Of a DNA stretch of 37,228 nt, positions 12,702 to 20,176 are shown one piece after another. The stretch spans positions 1 to 37,228 of IMG/VR virus record IMGVR_UViG_3300031758_000223; one strand, 5' to 3'. The translations under genes and the position numbers were made by a program. Position 1 is the first letter of the stretch; each line of letters starts with the position of its first letter. The stretch is from a virus. The notes under the pieces are model-generated. The model was not told where the DNA came from. It was given only the letters and a program-made list of their open reading frames with translations, and did no database searches.

Positions 12702-13357
12702 GACTTCAACGCCGTAATGACAGCCGACGCCTCGCCCTTGTTCATCTCGTCAAACTTGCTGATCTCTCTGCCGATGATGCCGATCACTGCGTTGAGTTGA
12801 GCCTCCTTGGTGGTGGCACCATCCTGCGCCAGCAGTGCACGGATCATGCCGAACTGCTTGACCGACGCCGGTTCGCTGGGGTTCTTGATCTCCATGCTGC
12901 CCGACTGACGTGGTGCCTGCTGCACCGTGCCGTTGAACTGGTCGGCAAGAACCTCTGCCAACTCCTGTGGCGTGGGCTCGTCATCCCAGCCCTGGTTCTG
13001 GGCGACCGGGCGCTGTGGTTGCGGAGTCATGCGCTGCACCTTCTGCATCTCTTGCGCAGACGGACGAGCACCTGGCTTGTGCACTCCGAGCGGGCTATTG
13101 GCAATCATCCTGCCGATGGCCGACGTCTCACAGTTCTCGACGAACGACGTCTTGTTCACTGGGCTAGACCCAAGCACCTCTTCGGCGTAGCCGGTGGCAA
13201 TGATCTTGCCGTCGACCAAACCTTCGGCGCGGAACACTACGGTCTTGGCGTCGTAGTGCACCATCGTCGTGGTGATCTGTGCGTTCGGATACTGCTCCCA
13301 CCAGCGGACAAGGCGCTCCTCGACCGTCTCGTAGTTCTCTGGGTTGAAGAACCCCAT
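12698..13357 (-). CDS. Putative single-strand annealing protein (219 aa)
   Basis: The N-terminal half reads MGFFNPENYETVEERLVRWW, then QYPNAQITTTMVHYDAKTVV, GYAEEVLGSS and NKTSFVENCETSAIGRMIAN. This matches the pattern of phage proteins that accompany exonucleases and bind or anneal ssDNA; the NCETSAIGR element recalls ERF-type GR motifs. A Pro/Gln-rich linker follows. The C-terminus (PASVKQFGMIRALL... EASAVITAL) is a short helical module common in such proteins. The ATG at 13355-13357 with GGAGG 8 nt upstream is chosen; it starts 2 nt after the exonuclease stop. Assignment rests on family resemblance and the exonuclease partner. Confidence 0.65.
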   Translation of the reverse strand: MGFFNPENYETVEERLVRWWEQYPNAQITTTMVHYDAKTVVFRAEGLVDGKIIATGYAEEVLGSSPVNKTSFVENCETSAIGRMIANSPLGVHKPGARPSAQEMQKVQRMTPQPQRPVAQNQGWDDEPTPQELAEVLADQFNGTVQQAPRQSGSMEIKNPSEPASVKQFGMIRALLAQDGATTKEAQLNAVIGIIGREISKFDEMNKGEASAVITALKS

Positions 13358-13359
13358 GG

Positions 13360-14304
13360 CTACTTCCTCCTTGCGTGCTTCATCACGCGGTAAGACCCCG
13401 TCTTCTGGTACTTCTCGTACAGGGCGGGGTGCTGCTCCCTGAACGAATCCTTGTCGAACGACTTGCGTTCTTGCGTCTTCCATGTCATGAGCGTCTCGCC
13501 GCCCATGTCCACGACCGTATCGGCGTCGCCCATCAGGCGTCCAATCATGCCCTTGATCTCGGACTCCTCTTTCTCCAGGCGGGCAATCTGGCTGCGAACC
13601 TCGTGTAGGTGGTCGACCAACTGAACGTCTTCCTCGTTGAACGCCACGGACACGGCCTGTGACTGCGGGTGCATGCGCTGCACATGGTCATAGTCAAACG
13701 ACACGATCTCCGGCAGTTCCCCGTTCTCCACTTCGCGCAGGAACTGGGCACAGGCTGCGATGTGCAACTGCTTCTCGTCGCTGCTGACGTACTGACTGTA
13801 ACGGTGCAGAGTCAGGTCACTGTCAAAGATCGCCCACTCGATGCGACTGGCACCAGCGCAGATGGCCTGCTGCACGCCCTGCCAGTACCAGTGGCGGGGG
13901 AGTTCCCCGGTCCACCGCTTGCGGGTGGTCTTCACCTCGTACGGGATTCCGTCCGGCGAGATAGCGTCGAGCGTGGCGATGAGATGAGCGTCGCCGTCGA
14001 CGTGCACATACATTACGTCTGGCGTGGCGAGGTCGACCCCGTCGCGGTCTGCCGCCCACTGGATAAGGACGGGTTCGAGGCGGTTGCCCCGGTCCATGTC
14101 GGCGGTGGATTCCATCGGGACCGGCGGCTGGTCCGCCGCAAGTTCGGCGTACAGATCGGCAGCCGAGATGTATGGGTGCTCGGCGTAGACCGCCGCCGCT
14201 GCGGATGCACTGATCCTGCGGTTACCCTCTTCGTCTGCCCAACGGGCAGTAAGCCAATCCTGAGAGCCGTGCTCCGGCTTCTGGATAGTCGACCAGTTCT
14301 TCAT
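13360..14304 (-). CDS. YqaJ-type/RecB-like exonuclease (314 aa)
   Basis: PD-(D/E)XK exonuclease of the lambda Exo/YqaJ type, which resects DNA ends to give substrate for an annealing protein. Visible motifs are QDWLTARW near the N-terminus, SASAAAAVYAEHPYIS, DRGNRLEPVLIQWA (the conserved Glu), HLIATLDAISPDGIPYEVKT (catalytic Asp, then E-X-K), and WYWQGVQQAICAG (the conserved Gln helix). The C-terminal third holds a coiled coil (SQIARLEKEESEIKGMIGRL). The ATG has GGAGG 5 nt upstream. A candidate promoter with an operator dyad lies directly in front. Confidence 0.9.
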   Translation of the reverse strand: MKNWSTIQKPEHGSQDWLTARWADEEGNRRISASAAAAVYAEHPYISAADLYAELAADQPPVPMESTADMDRGNRLEPVLIQWAADRDGVDLATPDVMYVHVDGDAHLIATLDAISPDGIPYEVKTTRKRWTGELPRHWYWQGVQQAICAGASRIEWAIFDSDLTLHRYSQYVSSDEKQLHIAACAQFLREVENGELPEIVSFDYDHVQRMHPQSQAVSVAFNEEDVQLVDHLHEVRSQIARLEKEESEIKGMIGRLMGDADTVVDMGGETLMTWKTQERKSFDKDSFREQHPALYEKYQKTGSYRVMKHARRK

Positions 14305-14319
14305 TCCAACCTCCTGTGT

Positions 14320-14339
14320 TGTGATACGAATGTATCACA
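14320..14339. promoter_or_regulatory. 20-bp perfect dyad, operator candidate
   Basis: TGTGATACGAATGTATCACA has 8-bp perfect arms around GAAT. It contains a candidate -10 element and overlaps the stop codon of the preceding gene. Its half-site GATACA resembles the arms of the early control region (ACGATACAC). It could bind the operon's own ribbon-helix-helix protein or form a short terminator hairpin. Confidence 0.6.
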
Positions 14340-14357
14340 CCCAGGTCGGTTCGACAA
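14329..14357 (-). promoter_or_regulatory. Candidate promoter for recombination genes
   Basis: On the minus strand TTGTCG (14352-14357), a 17-bp spacer and TACATT (14329-14334). The -10 lies within the dyad 14320-14339, a layout expected for repression. Transcription would start just ahead of the exonuclease ribosome site. Confidence 0.45.
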
Positions 14358-14631
14358 CTTTCCCAGGAAAGAAATCTGGCTGGTCAAGCGTGACCATTCT
14401 TTCCACCATCCCGACAGGAATGTGGACGGGCATCCCCACGGTGTCGATCGACGGGAGTTCGTCGGGGAAGTAGGAGTTGACGACGGTGACGTAGCCGTCG
14501 AGGCAGTCGGGCCACAGCCACCCAACGGTGGCTACCATCGCCGGGGAGGGGTGGTACTCGGACGTATCTGTCCACCCATTCTCCCCGTCGAAGGCGTCTT
14601 TCCAGTACACAACTACAAGGGCCCACTGCAT
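14335..14631 (-). CDS. Early protein of unknown function (98 aa)
   Basis: Begins MQWALVVVYWKDAFDGENGW and has beta-rich, Trp-containing segments (VATVGWLWPDCLDGYVTVVN). It is probably a small soluble beta protein. It starts 11 nt after the metallophosphoesterase stop, without a clear ribosome site, so coupling is likely. Its stop lies within the operator dyad in front of the exonuclease. No family recognised. Confidence 0.7.
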   Translation of the reverse strand: MQWALVVVYWKDAFDGENGWTDTSEYHPSPAMVATVGWLWPDCLDGYVTVVNSYFPDELPSIDTVGMPVHIPVGMVERMVTLDQPDFFPGKVVEPTWV

Positions 14632-14642
14632 AGGCCGGGAGG

Positions 14643-15650
14643 TTAGTCCAGCCAGATGGTGTACTCGGCTGTGACCCGCCCCTTCTCAGGATCGATGTAA
14701 TGCAGCCGCTGCGACGGCTTGCCCACGGCAGCGACGAACACACGGGCGTACTCGTTGTGCGACTCGGGAGAGCCGGACACGAAGACGCGACCGCCATTCG
14801 CCATGGTCAGTGTCATCGGTGTGTGGAAGTGACCCATGTACACGTCTTGGAAGTCGTCGACCACGCCGGTTGCCCAGGCGTTGCACTTGCGCAGGATGCC
14901 GAAGGCCGGGACGTTGCCGCCGTACGAGTTGATCTCGTCACCGTGGACGAGCATCGCCTTGTAGTTTCCGATCGTAAAGATCTGGTGCCAGTCACCCGAC
15001 TGCTGCCAAGTCACGTTCTTCATCTCGGACAAACGCTCCGATGCAATCCGGTACGCAAACCTGTCGATGTTGTCGCCGCCGGGCATGTCACCCTTGCGAC
15101 CCAACCGACCGTGATTACCGAACTCACACACGACGTGGACCTTGTCAAAGTACAGGGCGAGGCGAGCGATTGCTTCCTGGATCACGGACACGACGGTGAA
15201 GAGTTGCTCAAACAGGTGAGCCTCCACCTCGTATGCCTGACCCGGGAAGATGCCGATGCCCTCGACCATGTCTCCACCCAGCAGTACAACGCACTCCCTG
15301 ACAGGATGGTGTGCGCGCTGGATGTCGGTCAGGGTCATGACCTTGTCGATCATCTTCCTGATCCGCTCAGCGAGCGTCTCCATGCCGTAGGACACGGTCT
15401 TCTTGCCAGCCTGCCAGTCGGTTAGGTGAACGAGCGCCACCTCTGACTTCGCCTTGCGTGTGTCCTTAGCCGGGGGCTTCAGGATGATGCGAGGTGCAGC
15501 CAACTGTGCGTCACGCGCAGCCTGATACACAGCCTCGACGAGGTCTTCGGTCTTGCGCTTGGCCCTGGCTTCACCAGCCAGGGCACGCTTTAGTGCAGAC
15601 CTGTACTCCTCGATAGCCGTCTCGGTGTTGATTGCGTCAGAAAAGTTCAT
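14643..15650 (-). CDS. Calcineurin-like metallophosphoesterase (335 aa)
   Basis: All metal-site motifs of the family are present in order: HLTDWQAG (the D-X-H-like first motif, here D-W-Q), VLLGGDMVEG (GD), CEFGNHGR (GNH), MLVHGDE (the later His) and MGHFHTP (GHXH). About 70 N-terminal residues are helical and charged. Enzymes of this type include SbcD/Mre11 nucleases and other phosphodiesterases; next to an exonuclease and annealing protein, a DNA-end role is plausible but unproven. The ATG at 15648-15650 with GGAG 4 nt upstream is chosen; it overlaps the previous gene by 14 nt. The first motif lacks the usual His. Confidence 0.85.
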   Translation of the reverse strand: MNFSDAINTETAIEEYRSALKRALAGEARAKRKTEDLVEAVYQAARDAQLAAPRIILKPPAKDTRKAKSEVALVHLTDWQAGKKTVSYGMETLAERIRKMIDKVMTLTDIQRAHHPVRECVVLLGGDMVEGIGIFPGQAYEVEAHLFEQLFTVVSVIQEAIARLALYFDKVHVVCEFGNHGRLGRKGDMPGGDNIDRFAYRIASERLSEMKNVTWQQSGDWHQIFTIGNYKAMLVHGDEINSYGGNVPAFGILRKCNAWATGVVDDFQDVYMGHFHTPMTLTMANGGRVFVSGSPESHNEYARVFVAAVGKPSQRLHYIDPEKGRVTAEYTIWLD

Positions 15651-15909
15651 TGTTCTCCTGGTACTCCTCACGCTTGCGGTGAATGGTCATCACCGACAAG
15701 TCCACGTCGAACTGCTTCAGCGCACGCATGATTGCGGCGGTACTGACGCTCTTGTCTGCCATTGCCTTCTCGAAGGCGGCGAAAGACTCGGGGTCCATCG
15801 CTGCCCTGATACGGTCGAGTGCACCCTTGCGATGCGACTGTCCGAGCGCCCTCTCAAAGACGCTCACTTCCCCCGCTGGGGACTCCGGCTTGAACTGCTT
15901 CGTTGCCAT
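15637..15909 (-). CDS. Small HTH-like protein, first early gene (90 aa)
   Basis: ATG at 15907-15909 with GGAGG 4 nt upstream. The basic N-terminus (MATKQFKPESPAGEVSVFER) is followed by helices. VSTAAIMRALKQFDVDLSVM then TIHRKREEY resembles a helix-turn-helix. It is the first gene after the symmetric early promoter, a typical position for a DNA-binding regulator. The fold is inferred from helix pattern only. Confidence 0.75.
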   Translation of the reverse strand: MATKQFKPESPAGEVSVFERALGQSHRKGALDRIRAAMDPESFAAFEKAMADKSVSTAAIMRALKQFDVDLSVMTIHRKREEYQENNELF

Positions 15910-15941
15910 GTTTCCTCCTCTGCGGTACTTCCGCGACACAG

Positions 15942-15993
15942 ACGATACACCCTGGGTCCGGTAGTTGCAACCATCCGGTCGGGCGTGTATCGT
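15942..15993. promoter_or_regulatory. Mirror-symmetric divergent promoter sharing one -35
   Basis: The palindromic hexamer TTGCAA (15965-15970) is flanked on each side by exactly 17 bp and then TATCGT: reading minus at 15942-15947 and plus at 15988-15993. The outer arms ACGATACAC and GTGTATCGT form a 9-bp perfect inverted repeat centred on the same point (15967.5). Each half is a reasonable SigA promoter (TTG-17-TANNNT). The minus half leads into the early operon. The plus half points toward the lysis genes, where no plus gene exists, so it would make an antisense or non-coding RNA. Alternatively the dyad is an operator and only the minus promoter is used. Confidence 0.65.
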
Positions 15994-16026
15994 GACCCGC
16001 ACAACCGGTCAGTAACCACGAGGTCG

Positions 16027-16073
16027 TACCCCTGTCGCACGGGGCGGGACATGAACACCTGGGAACAGGGGTA
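16027..16073. repeat. 9-bp inverted repeat in the early control region
   Basis: TACCCCTGT (16027-16035) and ACAGGGGTA (16065-16073) are exact reverse complements, 29 nt apart. It may form part of the late terminator or fold in a plus-strand transcript from the divergent promoter. Confidence 0.55.
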
Positions 16074-16153
16074 GATCGTGCTGTCATGGCACGAGGCGGG
16101 CAGCGGCAACGCGCTTACGAAATCAGGGTGTTCGGGTGAGGCAACCGGACGGG

Positions 16154-16175
16154 CGGGCATTCAGGGTTCTGCCCG
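16154..16175. terminator. Hairpin after the last lysis gene
   Basis: CGGGCA (16154-16159) pairs with TGCCCG (16170-16175) around a 10-nt loop, 9 nt beyond the stop at 16185. It is a candidate late terminator without a U-tract. Confidence 0.45.
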
Positions 16176-16184
16176 TGAACAACT

Positions 16185-16412
16185 TCAGTGCTTGTGTGTA
16201 CGCACCTCGTCACGCAGCGAGTCGACTTCCCCGGAGATCCTGTCCAACTTCGTCTCGTTGCGCTGGAGCCCCTTGTAGACGAGGGTCAGCATGGCACTCA
16301 CATACTGGTGGTCTTGCTTGTTTTCTTTCTTTACCTTGCTCAGCAAGGCGACGATGACTCCACCTACGGCTGTAACCAACGACGCAAGGAGGACTGCCCA
16401 CGCCTGAGACAC
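16185..16412 (-). CDS. Holin-like membrane protein with coiled coil (75 aa)
   Basis: One N-terminal membrane span (AWAVLLASLVTAVGGVIVAL) is followed by a basic stretch (SKVKKENKQ) and a probable coiled coil (RNETKLDRISGEVDSLRDEV). This fits a small holin or a spanin/antiholin-like accessory protein. GTG at 16410-16412 starts 1 nt after the M15 peptidase stop. It is the last gene of the late operon. Confidence 0.7.
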   Translation of the reverse strand: MSQAWAVLLASLVTAVGGVIVALLSKVKKENKQDHQYVSAMLTLVYKGLQRNETKLDRISGEVDSLRDEVRTHKH

Positions 16413-16413
16413 A

Positions 16414-16887
16414 TCAGTGTCCGTTCTCCATGAAGACCAAGTTCACCTGGAGCGGCTTCTTCTTGCCGTCCACCTCAATGTGAATCCAGTCCCCGACGCC
16501 GCCCATCTCCACGGTCGGCTTGTCGTACACAACCCAGGAGTTGCGATCGCAGCGCCAGGCACGACCGTACGGCTTGTAGCCGTAGTCGATAATCATCTCC
16601 ATCCCGAGGTCGTCGGCGTTCGCCACGAGGAAGTCCATGGCCCGGACAGCCTGACGACGCCCGCCAAAGCGGACGCCCTTCGTCTTCATAAAGCGGTACG
16701 ACAGGTCAGCCGCCGTGCCCTTGGCGTGGACAGACGTCTCCTTCTTGCCGCGCTTGTTACGGATTCCCCATGTGCCGTTGTCCCACAGGGCGGGGAACAT
16801 CATGCACAGGTTATCCACAAGTGCGCGGAGGTGTGGGGTCTCCTTGCGCGCAACTGGCCTGGAGTCCCCCGTGTAGGGGCGAGTCAC
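16414..16887 (-). CDS. M15-family (VanY-like) peptidase endolysin (157 aa)
   Basis: The zinc-peptidase motif SVHAKGTAADLSYRF supplies His54 and Asp61 (S-X-H-X2-G-X-A-X-D), and GDWIHIEV supplies the second His (about 136). This is the signature of M15 D,D-/L,D-carboxypeptidases, used by phages as endolysins to cut peptide stems of peptidoglycan. There is no signal peptide, consistent with holin-dependent release. The start is GTG at 16885-16887, overlapping the holin stop by 4 nt; the longer upstream frame merely shadows the holin gene. It is flanked by a holin and a holin-like gene. Confidence 0.88.
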   Translation of the reverse strand: MTRPYTGDSRPVARKETPHLRALVDNLCMMFPALWDNGTWGIRNKRGKKETSVHAKGTAADLSYRFMKTKGVRFGGRRQAVRAMDFLVANADDLGMEMIIDYGYKPYGRAWRCDRNSWVVYDKPTVEMGGVGDWIHIEVDGKKKPLQVNLVFMENGH

Positions 16888-17090
16888 TTGGACTTCTTGA
16901 ACTTGCCGAACCGCAGGTCGTTGGGGTCGAGCCACGTATAGACGAGGGGCAGGACGCTGATAGCGGCAGACCAGAGCAGGGCAACTACGTCACGCTCGCC
17001 CGCTGCGTACAGGGACAGGACGGAGGCCACGAAGACCTTGCACCAGGACTTCAGCATTTCCTTCTGTTCAGTGGTCATAGCGTGAACCAT
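16884..17090 (-). CDS. Holin (68 aa)
   Basis: Two membrane spans (VFVASVLSLYAAG and LLWSAAISVLPLVYTWL) separated by a short acidic turn (ERD), and the C-terminal WLDPNDLRFGKFKKSK. This fits a class of small actinophage holins beginning TEQKEMLKSW. It would form lesions in the cytoplasmic membrane and let the M15 peptidase reach the wall. The ATG at 17090 and another five codons in are both possible; neither has a clear ribosome site. Confidence 0.85.
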   Translation of the reverse strand: MVHAMTTEQKEMLKSWCKVFVASVLSLYAAGERDVVALLWSAAISVLPLVYTWLDPNDLRFGKFKKSK

Positions 17091-17120
17091 ATCAGAGGTG
17101 CGGAAGTACCTAATCCGGTC

Positions 17121-18293
17121 TTAGAGCGCCACTATTACGATGTTGCGGTTTTGGAAAGACGCAGTGCCAGCACTGACCTTGTACTTCATCGTAAATACGT
17201 TGCTACCAGCAGTAAGCCCAGTGATAACCACAGCGCGACTGTAGGTTCCGAACGGGTCGGAAGTGCTGATAGCAGCACCAGAAGCAACCAACGCCTCGTT
17301 GTCAGAAGCCGCTCGGGTCGTGGCACCAGAGACAGCAAACGACGCACGGATAAACCCAGCCGTGTTTGCTGGATCACCCAAGTCCGCAGTAATCAACACG
17401 ATCACAGACGTTCCAGTTGTAATCGTGACTGCTGGCCCGGCAGTCGCCAGGTCGGTGTAACTGGCGCTTGTGGTCGTCTGATTGGTCAGCACCTCAGCCC
17501 CGCCGACAGCCGTAACCGCTTGTGTTGCAGAAGCCCACTTCAACCCGGTAGCCGTTGAAGAGTCAGCAGTGAGCACCGTGTTATTGGCACCCACGGCAAG
17601 ACGGGCCACCGTGTCTGCCGCAGTAGCAGCGATCAAGTCGCCCTTCGCATCGACGATGGTCGGCGGTATGGCAGCAGCAGCGTCCAACTTGGCAGCGGTT
17701 ACGGCACCGTTCTGGATCTTGACCGTCGTGACCGCATCGGTGGCGATCTTGTCGGCAGTCACCGCACTGCTTGCCAGATCGTCGGCAACGATTGTTCCGT
17801 TGGCAATCTTGGCGGAAGTTACAGCGGAGTCCTCGATACCTGCCGTAGCAACCTGACCCCACTTGACGCCGTTAGTCGCCGTAGAATCCGCAATAAGAGC
17901 AAGGGCATTGGTTCCGACTCCGAGGCGGTTGATATCCGACCCGTTCGTCGTCAGCAGGTCGCCCTTGGTCGTCATCTTCGACGCAATCAGGTTTGCCTCG
18001 TCCGCGTCGTCCGCTGTGAACACCGGGTAGATCGTCGAGCCCGAGGCGTGGGTCTGGGCGGTCGTGTCGTCCTGGGCCCTGGTCAGGGTCAGGCTCGTTC
18101 CAGAGATAGTTGCTAGGCACTTTTCCTCATTGGAGGTACCAGGTGAAATCACCACGTAGAAAGGAACACCCGCAGCCGCTGGCCACCCCGTATTGGAAGC
18201 AATCGTAACGGCGGTGTCGGCGGTGAGAAGGTTGATCGTCGTCGTCGTGGATACGGACGAGCCCTTGTACTGACGCCTTGTAGGGAGGGGCAT
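17121..18293 (-). CDS. Tail fibre-type protein with repeats (390 aa)
   Basis: The N-terminal 120 residues (INLLTADTAVTIASNTGWPA and following) look like a particle-binding beta domain. The middle carries typical trimeric-fibre repeats (DSAVTSAKIANGTI, SSAVTADKIATDAV, QNGAVTAAKLDAAA). Two longer units follow the pattern KGDL-RL-VG-N-L-ADS-TG-KW: KGDLLTTNGSDINRLGVGTN and KGDLIAATAADTVARLAVGA. The C-terminal 140 residues are a beta domain that may contact the host. A TAAGG element lies 8 nt before the ATG. It sits between the hub protein and lysis genes, the usual place for a host-range fibre. Confidence 0.82.
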   Translation of the reverse strand: MPLPTRRQYKGSSVSTTTTINLLTADTAVTIASNTGWPAAAGVPFYVVISPGTSNEEKCLATISGTSLTLTRAQDDTTAQTHASGSTIYPVFTADDADEANLIASKMTTKGDLLTTNGSDINRLGVGTNALALIADSTATNGVKWGQVATAGIEDSAVTSAKIANGTIVADDLASSAVTADKIATDAVTTVKIQNGAVTAAKLDAAAAIPPTIVDAKGDLIAATAADTVARLAVGANNTVLTADSSTATGLKWASATQAVTAVGGAEVLTNQTTTSASYTDLATAGPAVTITTGTSVIVLITADLGDPANTAGFIRASFAVSGATTRAASDNEALVASGAAISTSDPFGTYSRAVVITGLTAGSNVFTMKYKVSAGTASFQNRNIVIVAL

Positions 18294-18298
18294 ACGTT

Positions 18299-20176
18299 TT
18301 ACCTTACACTACGCATGATTACGGTACAGGTGCCGTCCCAGTCCCACGGCTTGTGCAAGTCGTACGGTCGGAACGGAGCCCACCGGACATCTTCGACGAT
18401 GACGGAGTACGACCGCTCGCCTTCCTGATACTGGACGACACGCGGGTTCAACACCAGGTCATCCAGCAGGACGCGCTCGCTTTCCACGTCAACCCAGTAA
18501 TCCCTGCCATTAGATGGCGTGACCACGTGGTGCAGGAGCAAAGGCACGCTAAAGATCTGGGAGCGCAAAGGTGCTGCGTATGCGCGGGCCATCCACCTTG
18601 TAAGGGTTGGTCCAAGCGCTGAGTTGATCGCTGACCTGGTCATGGTCAGTCGTGCCTCGACCTCGAAGACCTTGAGTTCGGCACCGTCAAATGTTGCCTC
18701 CAAGGATGACGGGGACGTCATGGTTCCGATGACGTTGAAACTTGAGTCCGAAGCGTCGTCACCAGTGTTGTATGCAGCGGATACGGTCAACGTTCCGTTG
18801 AGGGGCTCAGTGCGTATGTCCCACTTGGGTACGAACTTAGCGTCCGGAACACCCCACCGGTAAACGCCTGAATCCAGATAGCCGCTTGGAACCACGTCGG
18901 TTGCGTGCTGGCGGTATGCCCCCAACCCAGACACGGTAAACACCGGGGTGCCTTGGTATTCGTGAATGTCCAGAATGGTTCCCTGGCCTGTTGCCATCAA
19001 GTCAGAGGCATACGCAGGTTGATTGGTAGCCACCTGATCGGCAACGCTGATCCGACCTAGCCCGGTCGAGGTCCCGTCAAAGTTGGTCCAGCCAAAGTAG
19101 ATGTACGGCCCAATACCAGCAAACGCAGTTGTGGAAGTGCCGAGGTCAATGAGGGGCCCAACTACAAGGTTGCCGTCGTTGTCTGACGAGCAAAAGCGCC
19201 AGCCCGTCGTCAAGCCAATCAGCACAAAGCCCAGATATCCGTCGATTGTTGTGACGATCTCACCCAACGGCAACTCAGCGGCGACGGTAGGAATGTCTAG
19301 CGCCGTACCGTCTGCCTTGATCTGTGTCTTGTAGACCAAGGACTTGTTGCCAGAGTATCCGGCACAGTAGATATGGTTTTGACCAGCAGCGAACCCAACC
19401 CACTGGAAGTTGGTATTCGGATGCGTGTAAAGCGCGGGCGGGTTATTCGCAGACGAACCAGCGGTCGTCGTAATGTTCCAAATCTTCCGCTGATCCACGC
19501 CCTGTCCGGCGACCATAAGGCGTCCCTTGACGTAGCGAAGAATGCCAGCCTCAATACCGGTGATGTACGCAGACGACGTGGAGATGCCAGCGTTGGTCTG
19601 GTCAATCTCGCCATTCGCATACGAGTAAAAGACGTTGAACCCGTCAGAAGCAATCGAGTAAAGATTGGATGCCTGTGTCCCAGTCACCGTTGGGAACGAA
19701 ACAAAGTCCGTTGTGTATTTGAGGCTCTGCCCATCAGTCCCATACAGGCGGCCGTCAGCAGTGGTCATGTACAGGTTTGTGTTGGCCGACGAGTAGGACT
19801 GGGTCGTGTCCGGGAGCATGGTCAACTGTCCGCGGTCCCAGACGTTTATGCCCTTGGATTTGTGGAACCTGTAGGGCTCGGCGTCAGCAGTGTCAGAGAA
19901 CGTTTGCCCAGCCCCATAGTGCCACGACGACTGGCTGCGACGCCAAAGGCCCTGTGGGTTGATGGCAGACTCGCCTGGCTCAGCCGACTGGTCTACCGAG
20001 TCACGTACGCGGGCATCAAACTGGCGGACAAAGTCGCCGGACTTGGTGTCCAGCATGTACGGGCGTCCATTGATGGCAACGGGAAAGACGTGTGGGACGA
20101 GTTCAGTGGAACCCGTGCCGCTATAGAAGACGGCTTCGCCGTCAAACCTCGTAGTGAAATCAATCAGCGTGGCCAC
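18299..20176 (-). CDS. Tail tubular/hub protein, gp12-like (625 aa)
   Basis: A beta-rich protein with repeating blades (NLYMTTADGRLYGTDGQSLK, GFNVFYSYANG, NHIYCAGYSGNKSLVYKTQ, YIYFGWTNFDG), suggesting a beta-propeller. The C-terminal part is less repetitive. Size and position directly after the adaptor fit the T7 tail tubular protein B (gp12) role, forming the tail nozzle. The start is GTG at 20174-20176 with AGGA 5 nt upstream. Assigned by layout and fold impression, not a sequence signature. Confidence 0.7.
   Translation of the reverse strand: MATLIDFTTRFDGEAVFYSGTGSTELVPHVFPVAINGRPYMLDTKSGDFVRQFDARVRDSVDQSAEPGESAINPQGLWRRSQSSWHYGAGQTFSDTADAEPYRFHKSKGINVWDRGQLTMLPDTTQSYSSANTNLYMTTADGRLYGTDGQSLKYTTDFVSFPTVTGTQASNLYSIASDGFNVFYSYANGEIDQTNAGISTSSAYITGIEAGILRYVKGRLMVAGQGVDQRKIWNITTTAGSSANNPPALYTHPNTNFQWVGFAAGQNHIYCAGYSGNKSLVYKTQIKADGTALDIPTVAAELPLGEIVTTIDGYLGFVLIGLTTGWRFCSSDNDGNLVVGPLIDLGTSTTAFAGIGPYIYFGWTNFDGTSTGLGRISVADQVATNQPAYASDLMATGQGTILDIHEYQGTPVFTVSGLGAYRQHATDVVPSGYLDSGVYRWGVPDAKFVPKWDIRTEPLNGTLTVSAAYNTGDDASDSSFNVIGTMTSPSSLEATFDGAELKVFEVEARLTMTRSAINSALGPTLTRWMARAYAAPLRSQIFSVPLLLHHVVTPSNGRDYWVDVESERVLLDDLVLNPRVVQYQEGERSYSVIVEDVRWAPFRPYDLHKPWDWDGTCTVIMRSVR

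Larger units (their letters stand above)
15910..16184. other. 275-bp control region between lysis genes and early operon
   Basis: No supported gene on either strand. From the lysis side it holds a terminator-like hairpin (16154-16175), a 9-bp inverted repeat (16027-16073), and the symmetric double promoter (15942-15993) that drives the early operon. Short plus-strand ORFs here are 7 and 17 codons and lack ribosome sites. Confidence 0.75.

Noticed and set aside
13669-14646. Long plus-strand open frame opposite the exonuclease (325 codons)
   Set aside because: Antisense shadow of clearly recognisable genes (YqaJ-type motifs on the minus strand).
16053-16061. GAACACCTG in the early control region
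   Set aside because: Half site only; the opposite arm does not match, so no palindrome forms.
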